Below are positions 8,528 to 14,429 of a DNA stretch of 20,143 bases, in pieces. Origin of the DNA: Chryseobacterium sp. (GTDB taxonomy: Bacteria; Bacteroidota; Bacteroidia; Flavobacteriales; Weeksellaceae); the NCBI GenBank assembly GCA_003852805.1, contig RDDY01000336.1:1-20143 (forward strand), given 5' to 3'. Position numbers and translations under genes: made by a program. The notes under the pieces were generated by a model, which was not told where the DNA came from, did no database searches, and saw only the letters and a program-made list of their open reading frames with translations. Every line of letters starts with the position of its first letter. Positions within the stretch are counted from its first letter, which is position 1.

Positions 8528-8535
8528 CAAAATTA
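8528..8535 (-). promoter_or_regulatory. -7 element TAATTTTG for pdxA
   Basis: TAATTTTG on the minus strand matches TAnnTTTG and ends 34 bases before the pdxA ATG. Together with the plus-strand element at 8499-8506 it makes converging, overlapping transcript starts in a 59-base gap. No -33 match was found at the usual distance. Confidence 0.45.
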
Positions 8536-8552
8536 CTAAAATTTAAAACGCC

Positions 8553-9149
8553 ATGTTTACGGGTATTGTTGAAGCCGTCGGACGCATAAAAGACATTCGG
8601 CACGAAGGAGAGAATATTCACTTTGTAATAGAAGCTCCTTTTACGGCAGAACTGCAGATAGACCAAAGCGTAGCGCATGACGGCTGCTGCCTGACGGTGG
8701 TAGCGTTGGACGGCGATGTTTACACCGTAACCGCCGTGCGCGAAACGCTGGATAAAACCGTGCTGTCACAATGGAAGACAGGCGGAACGGTAAACTTGGA
8801 ACGCTGTATGCAGTTGGGCAGCCGGCTGGACGGTCACATTGTTCAGGGGCATGTGGATCAGACCGCAACTTTGGTAAGCAAGGAAGACCAGACCGGAAGT
8901 TATTTTTTGACTTTTGAATACGAGGCCGGAGATTTTTCAACCGTAGAGAAAGGCTCGATCACGGTGAACGGCGTCAGCCTGACGGTAGTAGACAGCGCCA
9001 AAGGCCGCTTCAGCGTGGCGGTGATTCCGTACACTTGGGATCACACCAATCTTTCCGAGCTTGAAGTAGGCGATGGCGTAAATATTGAATTTGACATAAT
9101 TGGCAAGTATATCTCCAATTATTTGAAAAACATTTATGCCGACAGGTAG
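8553..9149 (+). CDS. ribE: Riboflavin synthase (alpha chain)
   Basis: A 198-aa protein starting with the diagnostic MFTGIVEAVGRI. Two lumazine-binding repeats are visible: about 1-97, with DGCCLTVVAL and RLDGHIVQGHVDQTATL at the boundary, and about 98-190, with GSITVNGVSLTVV. It dismutates two 6,7-dimethyl-8-ribityllumazine molecules to riboflavin and 5-amino-6-ribitylamino-uracil. Length is normal. There is no room for an FMN riboswitch in the 59 bases upstream, so regulation by that route is unlikely. The stop overlaps the next gene by 14 bases, suggesting translational coupling with the histidine kinase. Confidence 0.95.
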   Translation: MFTGIVEAVGRIKDIRHEGENIHFVIEAPFTAELQIDQSVAHDGCCLTVVALDGDVYTVTAVRETLDKTVLSQWKTGGTVNLERCMQLGSRLDGHIVQGHVDQTATLVSKEDQTGSYFLTFEYEAGDFSTVEKGSITVNGVSLTVVDSAKGRFSVAVIPYTWDHTNLSELEVGDGVNIEFDIIGKYISNYLKNIYADR

Positions 9150-10575
9150 CAGCAAGCTCACGCTGCGCAGCAGAATCTTCATCGGGCTATTGGTCGTGTG
9201 TCTGCTGAGCATCGTCAGTACAACAATTGTCTCTTATTACGTAATAAAAAGAGCTTCGCACAAGCAGAGCGAAAATACGCTGCAAAAAAGAGCCGAGGCA
9301 CTAGCGGCTTCTCTTGATTATGCGGTGAGCCGATCTCTGATACACGAGAGCGACGTTGCAGATATGCTGCGCAACAAGATTTATGAAATTGCAGACATCA
9401 ACAAGCATGATGTAATCTTGTACGATCTCAGGGGCAACTACCTTATTTCCAACAAACGCCCCGATCAGATTTTACAGAAAAGAATACCCAAGGAAATTTT
9501 GGGTCGCATCCTGAACAGTGACGCCCGCGTAGATTTCAAGACGTATAGCAAGGAGATGAAGGCGACCATGACCTCTTCTTACATGGTATTGAAAAACTAC
9601 CTGCTGGAGCCCATCGCCATTGTCTATTTTCCTTACTATTACAATGACAATCAGTATCTTCAGGTTTTCAACAAATATGTGCAGTCCATTGTTCTCATCA
9701 ATGTTTTTCTGATTCTTTTGAGCGGACTCATCAGCTATTTGATCTCCAAGCGCGTGGCCAAGACGATTACGGATATTTCCACCAAAATTGCGGATGAGAC
9801 AACACTCACGCCGATTAAATATTCGGGCGATGATGAGCTGAGCGTTTTGGTGCGTTCGTACAACCGCATGGTTTACAAGGTGCGAGAACAGAATCAAGTG
9901 CAGGCACAGATGGAGCGAGAAAAAGCTTGGCGCGAAATGGCAAAACAAGTGGCCCATGAGGTGAAAAATCCGTTAACGCCGATGAAGTTGATGATCCAAA
10001 GTTTTGAGCGTAAATTCGATGCCGAGGATCCCGATATAGAAAAACGCGTACACGCCATGGCTCGGCTGGTTACTGAGCAAATAGACACAGTGGCTGCGGT
10101 AGCCTCTGCGTTTTCGGAATTTGCCCAATTGCCCGAAAGGGATGACGTTATCCTGAATCTGAACGAGGAGGTCAAAAATGTGGCCGATGTTTTCGACAAC
10201 GGCGATATTATGGTCAAAGCCAACAAGGACGATATTTTGATTCGGATGGACAAGATTTACCTCACGCGCATCCTCACCAATCTGATTTCAAATGCGCAGC
10301 AGGCAGGCGTAGATTACAGGAAGCCGTCCATCTGCATCAACATAGAACATTTCAATAAAAAGGTTACAATTACGGTAGAGGACAACGGCGCCGGCATGTC
10401 CCGCGATATGCTGGAGAAGATATTCGAGCCAAACTTCACCTCCAAAAGCGGCGGGACAGGCCTCGGGCTTACCATGGTACGCCGCATGGTTTCGGATTAC
10501 AAAGGAACGATCAGTGTAAAAAGCCAGTTGAGCAAAGGGTCGGTTTTCACCGTTATCTTGCCCACCAATATTTGA
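9136..10575 (+). CDS. NtrY-like membrane sensor histidine kinase
   Basis: A 479-aa two-component sensor. Order: TM helix about 13-37 (IFIGLLVVCLLSIVSTTIV), extracytoplasmic sensor about 38-182 (single-Cache-like by layout), TM helix about 184-205 (SIVLINVFLILLSGLISYLI), HAMP about 205-260, and a HisKA helix with phosphoacceptor His274 in AHEVKNPLTPMKL. The ATPase domain has N box NLISNAQQAGVD, G1 VEDNGAGMS, F box IFEPNFTSKSGG, and G2 GTGLGLTMVRRMV. The AHEVKNPLTP box is typical of NtrY-like kinases. No receiver domain or response regulator is adjacent, so the partner lies elsewhere. It is wedged between ribE (14-base overlap) and trmN6 (stop and start share one base). The signal is unknown. 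Confidence 0.88.
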   Translation: MPTGSSKLTLRSRIFIGLLVVCLLSIVSTTIVSYYVIKRASHKQSENTLQKRAEALAASLDYAVSRSLIHESDVADMLRNKIYEIADINKHDVILYDLRGNYLISNKRPDQILQKRIPKEILGRILNSDARVDFKTYSKEMKATMTSSYMVLKNYLLEPIAIVYFPYYYNDNQYLQVFNKYVQSIVLINVFLILLSGLISYLISKRVAKTITDISTKIADETTLTPIKYSGDDELSVLVRSYNRMVYKVREQNQVQAQMEREKAWREMAKQVAHEVKNPLTPMKLMIQSFERKFDAEDPDIEKRVHAMARLVTEQIDTVAAVASAFSEFAQLPERDDVILNLNEEVKNVADVFDNGDIMVKANKDDILIRMDKIYLTRILTNLISNAQQAGVDYRKPSICINIEHFNKKVTITVEDNGAGMSRDMLEKIFEPNFTSKSGGTGLGLTMVRRMVSDYKGTISVKSQLSKGSVFTVILPTNI

Positions 10576-11273
10576 TGAAAAGTTTTCGTTTTCGGCAATT
10601 TGAGATAAAGCAAAACGATAAAGTTTTCCGTGTAGGAACCGACGGCGTTCTTTTGGGCGCTCTCGCTGATTGCGCAGATGCGAAGAGTATTCTTGAAATC
10701 GGCAGCGGCACGGGACTTATCTCATTGATGGTGGCGCAGCGGAATGATCAAGCGCATATTCAGGCTATTGATATCAATAAGGCAGCAGCGGCTTTAACGG
10801 CAGAGAATTTTGCCTGTTCGCCGTTTTCATCACGCCTTACCGCCATGCATGCCGATGCTCGCAGTTTGGGCAATTCCTCTTTTGATTTGGTTCTTTGCAA
10901 TCCGCCGTTCTTTGAAGATCATGGCGATGAAATGGCAAAGGACTACCTGGCGCGTAGGCAGGTAACGTTAAGTTTTCGGGATTTGATAACCACCGGTGCG
11001 CGACTTGTTGGCGATAACGGCTTTTTGTCGGTAATCATACCCTATGACAGCAGTGCCGAGTTTGCAGAAATAGCTTCGGAGCAAAATCTTCACTTGATCC
11101 GTCGTGTGGATATCCGAGGAATAGCAGGCGGAGTTTGGCGACGCAGCGTCTTGGAGTTTGCACGCAACAAAAAAACTCCCGTATTACAGGAGTTTACCGT
11201 AGAAAAATCACCGCGAATATATTCAGAGGAATATCTGGAACTGACGCGGGACTTTCATGTTTTTAAAGCTTAA
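10575..11273 (+). CDS. trmN6: tRNA1(Val) (adenine(37)-N6)-methyltransferase
   Basis: A 232-aa SAM-dependent methyltransferase of the TrmN6/YfiC family, which methylates A37 of tRNA1(Val). Seen: FRFRQFEIKQ and VGTDGVLLGALAD at the N-terminus (typical family opening F-x-Q-D-x-x-x-M-K-V-G-T-D-G-V-L-L-G), SAM motif I LEIGSGTGLISLM, motif II acidic residue in IQAIDIN, and the catalytic motif IV NPPFF, which marks N6-adenine methyltransferases. ATG 10575 overlaps the kinase stop (TGATG), a typical coupled arrangement, and is preferred over TTG 10572. The 3' end overlaps convergent ftsE by 4 bases. The coding region also contains a terminator-like hairpin for the opposite strand at 11169-11195. Confidence 0.9.
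   Translation: MKSFRFRQFEIKQNDKVFRVGTDGVLLGALADCADAKSILEIGSGTGLISLMVAQRNDQAHIQAIDINKAAAALTAENFACSPFSSRLTAMHADARSLGNSSFDLVLCNPPFFEDHGDEMAKDYLARRQVTLSFRDLITTGARLVGDNGFLSVIIPYDSSAEFAEIASEQNLHLIRRVDIRGIAGGVWRRSVLEFARNKKTPVLQEFTVEKSPRIYSEEYLELTRDFHVFKA
11169..11195 (-). terminator. Intrinsic terminator for ftsE, embedded in trmN6
   Basis: On the minus strand AAACTCC-9 base loop-GGAGTTT is followed by a T-run totalling seven (plus-strand A-run 11169-11175). It lies 75-100 bases beyond the ftsE stop, within codons for NKKTPVLQEF of trmN6. Stem and T-run fit a rho-independent terminator acting only on ftsE-direction transcripts. Confidence 0.65.
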
Positions 11274-11980
11274 TCGAAAAGTTCGGCGGTATTCATCACT
11301 GTTACCTCGCCGTTTTCGCAGCGGATGGCTTCTGCCGGATAATTTTGAATCATGTGATAATCATGCGTTGCCATCAAAACCGCAACATTTCTCTCGCGCG
11401 AAATGTTGGTCAGCAGCTGCATGATCTCATTGCTTGTTTCGGGGTCCAGATTCCCCGTAGGCTCATCGGCCAAGATCAGTTCGGGGTGGTTCAACAGTGC
11501 TCGGGCAATGGCAATACGCTGTTGCTCCCCGCCCGACAGTTCGTGCGGCATTTTGTGGCGCTTGGTCTTCATGCCCACGCTGTTCAGTACTTCGTCTATG
11601 CGTGCGTCTATTTCGGCCTTGTCTGTCCATCCCGTCGCTTTCAGCACAAACTTCAGATTCCTTTCAATATTGCGATCGGTCAAGAGTTGAAAGTCTTGGA
11701 AGACAATTCCAAGACGTCTGCGTAACGCCGGCACATCGCCTGTACGCAAGCTCGCCAAATCAAAACCCACCACGCTGCCGCGGCCGTTGCGCAGCGGAAG
11801 CTCGCCATACAAAACCTTTAGCAAAGAGCTTTTCCCGGAGCCGGTCTTACCGATCAGGTAAGCAAAGTTTCCTTTTTTTATGTTGAGATCAACATTGTTT
11901 AATACGGTAAAGTTCTTCTGAACAATGGTGGCATTGCGCAGATTTATGATGTCTTCTCCTTGTATATTGGTGTGTGGCAT
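11270..11980 (-). CDS. ftsE: Cell division ABC-type ATPase FtsE
   Basis: A 236-aa ABC ATPase with Walker A GKTGSGKSS, Q-loop VFQDFQLL, signature LSGGEQQRIAIARALL, Walker B LILADEPTGNLDP and H-loop ATHDY. The sequence FQDFQLLTDRNIERNL and the N-terminal layout are FtsE-like. FtsE pairs with FtsX in the inner membrane and controls septal peptidoglycan hydrolases. ftsX is not adjacent, as is common outside Proteobacteria. The extra N-terminal 15 residues before the ABC core (MPHTNIQGEDIINLRNAT) resemble those of other Bacteroidota members. Alternatives are LolD- or MacB-type ATPases, judged less likely because no permease is nearby. It lies downstream of rpmH, past a terminator. Confidence 0.82.
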   Translation of the reverse strand: MPHTNIQGEDIINLRNATIVQKNFTVLNNVDLNIKKGNFAYLIGKTGSGKSSLLKVLYGELPLRNGRGSVVGFDLASLRTGDVPALRRRLGIVFQDFQLLTDRNIERNLKFVLKATGWTDKAEIDARIDEVLNSVGMKTKRHKMPHELSGGEQQRIAIARALLNHPELILADEPTGNLDPETSNEIMQLLTNISRERNVAVLMATHDYHMIQNYPAEAIRCENGEVTVMNTAELFD

Positions 11981-12024
11981 GGATTGTCTTTTGAAAAGCG
12001 GAGTTAAAAGTACAAAATTCTTCT

Positions 12025-12055
12025 AAAACAACGATGCCCGACCAAGGCCGGGCAT
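12025..12055 (-). terminator. Intrinsic terminator after rpmH
   Basis: The minus strand has a GC-rich stem ATGCCCG ... CGGGCAT (12055-12034) with an internal GCC/GGT extension, followed by a T-rich tail CGTTGTTTT. It sits 26 bases after the rpmH stop and before ftsE. Confidence 0.78.
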
Positions 12056-12080
12056 TGCTGTATATGTGTGAAGAAACTAG

Positions 12081-12236
12081 TTATCTCTTTGCACGTGCAG
12101 TGCTCACGGTAAGTTGTTTGCGGCCTTTTGCTCTTCTTGCAGCCAAGACTCTTCTGCCATTGGGCGTAGACATTCTTTCTCTAAAGCCGTGCTTGTTTCT
12201 CTTCTTTCTTTCTGAAGGCTGAAATGTTCTTTTCAT
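12081..12236 (-). CDS. rpmH: Large ribosomal subunit protein bL34
   Basis: A 51-aa, very basic protein read on the minus strand from ATG 12236 to TAA at 12081. It begins [20 protein letters not shown] and continues [20 protein letters not shown], the unmistakable L34 sequence (KRT-QPS-RKR---HGFR-RM-T-NGR-VL--RR-KGR), ending [10 protein letters not shown]. It is a 50S subunit protein. The usual neighbours dnaA and rnpA are not here, as is common in Bacteroidota. It has its own well-formed promoter and terminator, so it is a single-gene transcript. Confidence 0.97.
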   Translation of the reverse strand: MKRTFQPSERKKRNKHGFRERMSTPNGRRVLAARRAKGRKQLTVSTARAKR

Positions 12237-12280
12237 TACGTCAGTTTATAGTGATGGGTAATCGTCTAAATTTTAGGTTG

Positions 12281-12310
12281 CAAAGATATATAATTTTTTA
12301 AAGCTTGCAA
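12281..12310 (-). promoter_or_regulatory. Bacteroidota promoter for rpmH
   Basis: The minus strand shows TTTG (12311-12308), 19 bases, then TATCTTTG (12288-12281). This near-ideal -33/-7 pair lies about 45 bases before the rpmH ATG, consistent with a highly expressed ribosomal gene. Confidence 0.75.
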
Positions 12311-12364
12311 AGATTTTTATATTTTTTGCTCACTGCTGTACAAGGCGTTTCGGCGCATGATGGT

Positions 12365-12372
12365 TATCTTTG
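12365..12372 (+). promoter_or_regulatory. -7 element TATCTTTG for the DHH phosphoesterase gene
   Basis: TATCTTTG lies 32 bases before ATG 12405 on the plus strand, matching TAnnTTTG. No clear -33 element at 17-20 bases upstream. Confidence 0.55.
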
Positions 12373-12404
12373 TCGACTCATCAATGCAATAACAGCGCTT
12401 ACCT

Positions 12405-13409
12405 ATGTTTACCGAAGAAGAACTTAGCCGAATAAAAGAATACCTGAAGCCGTCTAAAAAGATTGTAATCATTACCCACCATAACCCCGATGGCGACGCT
12501 ATAGGATCGTCACTCGGGTTGGCGCACGCTCTCGTGGCGGCGGGGCTTTCGCCGGAAGTCATCGTGCCGAATGATTTCCCGAAATTTCTCAAATGGATGC
12601 CAAATGCCAAAAAGATCACGATTGCCGAATACAAGCGCCGCAAAGCGTCTGAGCTGATCAAAGAGGCAGATGTTATTTTCTGTCTCGATTTTAATACGAT
12701 GGCGCGAATAGGCATTTTGGGAGACTGGGCGGAACGGTCCCGAGCGATTAAGGTCCTTATCGATCACCACCAAATGCCCGACGCTTTCGACTTCGTTTAT
12801 TCTGATACGACCATTCCTGCAACGGCACAACTGATTTTCAATTTCTTGCAGGCAGCGGGTTATCGACAGTTCATCGGCACAGACGCGGCGCAGTGCCTTT
12901 ATACGGGAATTATGACCGATACGGGCGGTTTCAGATTCAGGTCTACAAGTGCGGAGACGCATCGTACGGTTGCGGATCTTATCGATCTGGGGGCAGACCC
13001 CGCTTTCATCAGTTCCAGCATTTTAGATACCAATACTGTGGGGCGGTTGAAGTTGCTATCCATCGTTTTGGGTAGGCTGCAAGTGGTGTGTGACGGCCGT
13101 GTGGCCATCTTGTCTCTTACGCGCGATGAGCTGAAAGAATACGGTTTTCAAAAAGGTGATACAGAGGGTTTCGTCAATTACGGCCTCAGTATTATGGGTG
13201 CGCGCGTGGCTGCCTTTTTTATGGAGGATTTGTACGAGGACTTCATTAAGATATCGTTTAGGTCCAAAGGCGATACCGATGTGAATCAATTTGCAAGAAA
13301 ATATTTCAACGGCGGAGGGCACATCAATGCTGCCGGAGGGAAGTATTATAAGGGTTTGTCCGAAACCGTTGAAGATTTTATACACTATGCAGAACAAGAG
13401 GGTTTGTGA
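12405..13409 (+). CDS. nrnA: DHH/DHHA1 phosphoesterase, NrnA-type oligoribonuclease / pAp phosphatase
   Basis: A 334-aa protein with a DHH domain (about 15-170) and a DHHA1 domain (about 230-330). Metal-binding and catalytic motifs are visible: ITHHNPDGDAIGSSLGLAHA near 25-40, CLDFN, the namesake DHH at 120-122 (IDHHQMP), TGIMTDTGGFRF, and the substrate-binding FNGGGHINAAGG near 300-311. Such proteins degrade very short RNAs (and pGpG in some species) and dephosphorylate 3'-phosphoadenosine-5'-phosphate. The arrangement and length fit NrnA rather than RecJ (much longer) or GdpP (extra membrane and GGDEF parts). A single gene with its own promoter. Confidence 0.9.
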   Translation: MFTEEELSRIKEYLKPSKKIVIITHHNPDGDAIGSSLGLAHALVAAGLSPEVIVPNDFPKFLKWMPNAKKITIAEYKRRKASELIKEADVIFCLDFNTMARIGILGDWAERSRAIKVLIDHHQMPDAFDFVYSDTTIPATAQLIFNFLQAAGYRQFIGTDAAQCLYTGIMTDTGGFRFRSTSAETHRTVADLIDLGADPAFISSSILDTNTVGRLKLLSIVLGRLQVVCDGRVAILSLTRDELKEYGFQKGDTEGFVNYGLSIMGARVAAFFMEDLYEDFIKISFRSKGDTDVNQFARKYFNGGGHINAAGGKYYKGLSETVEDFIHYAEQEGL

Positions 13410-13650
13410 GTGTAATTTATTCTGTGTAACGAAGCTTCGTGTGTGCTGTTGTTATGGTTGACGATCGATTCGTACCTAAAATTAGGTATGCATTTTTGTA
13501 TGATTTTACCCAATATTTTTCTATAAAAGATAATTTTATTTGACCTCGTTGTCAGTATTATTTATAATATTTGGATATTGTTTGTGTATTATTTAATTTA
13601 GCATCCGTGAATTGGGCAGGACACGCTATTCAACATAAAACACAAATGAT
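13410..13650. other. 241-base intergenic region upstream of the response regulator
   Basis: An AT-rich region without a convincing ORF. It holds a 12-bp perfect palindrome ACGAAGCTTCGT at 13429-13440 (role unknown; no T-run follows, so a weak terminator at best), the NarL-like 7-2-7 inverted repeat at 13473-13488, and right after it CATTTTTG (13491-13498), one base off the TAnnTTTG consensus. No perfect -7 element was found nearer the regulator start. Confidence 0.6.
13473..13488. promoter_or_regulatory. NarL-type 7-2-7 inverted repeat (candidate regulator-binding site)
   Basis: TACCTAA-AA-TTAGGTA is a perfect inverted repeat of two heptamers separated by two bases. E. coli NarL/NarP bind TACYYMT heptamers in exactly this 7-2-7 layout; this heptamer matches at six of seven positions. 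It lies 163 bases before a gene for a NarL/LuxR-class regulator, so autoregulation is plausible but inferred. Confidence 0.5.
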
Positions 13651-14307
13651 ATGAAAATTTTTATTATTGACAAGGGCCGTCTGTTTGTTGACGGTCTCTG
13701 TACACTTCTTCAGCGGCTGCCCGGCTATGACGTGGTAGCCGTTTCCAATGATTGCCACTTGGTAAACGAGACCATTGCAGACAAAGCTTGCGATCTGTTG
13801 ATTATGGATCTGACACTACCCGACACCGATTGTATATCGGTGATCCACTCTGTCTTGGATGCTCATCCGCAAGTTAAAATCTTGGTGCTGACAAATTACT
13901 TCAATACCAAAATTATCAAGGACCTATTCAAAAAAGGCATCCTCGGTTATCTGGAAAAGAGCAGTGATTTTGGAGAATTCCGAAATGCCTTAGAGGTTAT
14001 TGAGGGCGGTGAACCCTATATCGGTGTCGCGACCAAGGAGAAAATGATGACGGCATTTCTCAGGCCACGCTCACAATATACGCGCCAAAATGAGGTGTTG
14101 CTCAGTACGCTGACACAGCGCGAACGCGAGATAATGCATCAGGTTTGTGAGGGGAACAGCAGCCGGGAAATTTCTGAGAAACTGTTTATCAGTCGCAATA
14201 CGGTAGAAACCCACAAGAAAAATATTTATCAAAAGCTGAATGTTCGGAATTCATTGTGTCTGATGAAATTCGCCTACGAGAATAATCTACTGAGTGCCGT
14301 TGAATAG
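13651..14307 (+). CDS. NarL/FixJ-family response regulator, candidate curli regulator
   Basis: A 218-aa protein with a receiver domain (about 1-120) and a LuxR-type helix-turn-helix (about 150-212, LTQREREIMHQVCEGNSSRE followed by ISRNTVETHKKNIYQKLNV). Phosphorylation residues are present: Asp53 in LLIMDLTLPD, Thr81 in LVLTN, Lys103 in YLEKSS. The acidic pocket, normally Asp-Asp, is IIDKGR: Asp7 then Lys8, an unusual replacement that could lower metal binding or phosphorylation. No kinase gene is adjacent. It faces the curli operon tail to tail, 122 bases away, and CsgD, the E. coli curli master regulator, is also a LuxR-HTH protein with a degenerate receiver. A curli role is inferred from that parallel and the location. 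Confidence 0.85.
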   Translation: MKIFIIDKGRLFVDGLCTLLQRLPGYDVVAVSNDCHLVNETIADKACDLLIMDLTLPDTDCISVIHSVLDAHPQVKILVLTNYFNTKIIKDLFKKGILGYLEKSSDFGEFRNALEVIEGGEPYIGVATKEKMMTAFLRPRSQYTRQNEVLLSTLTQREREIMHQVCEGNSSREISEKLFISRNTVETHKKNIYQKLNVRNSLCLMKFAYENNLLSAVE

Positions 14308-14377
14308 TCCCGATACAAATACACCGAAAGTGGCCTGATAACAAACTGCTTTTTTTTGTATTATGTTGAACAACAAC

Positions 14378-14405
14378 AAACCGTCCTGCTTTTGCGGGAC
14401 GGTTT
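14378..14405. terminator. Bidirectional terminator hairpin between regulator and curli operon
   Basis: AAACCGTCCTGC-TTTT-GCGGGACGGTTT is a 12-bp stem (one G-T pair) with a 4-base loop, midway between two convergent genes. The flank on the minus strand is T-rich (TTGTTGTTG) but lacks a pure T-run. It probably ends the curli operon transcript and may also end the regulator transcript. Confidence 0.65.
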
Positions 14406-14429
14406 GACTTGTAATCAATGTTTTACCTG

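Noticed and set aside
8494..8552. Possible FMN riboswitch before riboflavin synthase
   Set aside because: Only 59 AT-rich bases with promoter elements are available, far too short, and no RFN-type conserved stems are seen.
12034..12222. 62-codon plus-strand open frame
   Set aside because: It is antisense to rpmH, whose minus-strand translation is an exact L34-type protein, and it begins inside the rpmH terminator.
13429..13440. Palindrome ACGAAGCTTCGT after the DHH gene as an intrinsic terminator
   Set aside because: The palindrome has no loop and no T-run after it; it may be a protein site or chance, so it is only noted within the intergenic region.
13491..13498. CATTTTTG as the promoter of the response regulator
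   Set aside because: It misses the first T of TAnnTTTG and is about 150 bases from the start codon; not strong enough to list as a promoter.
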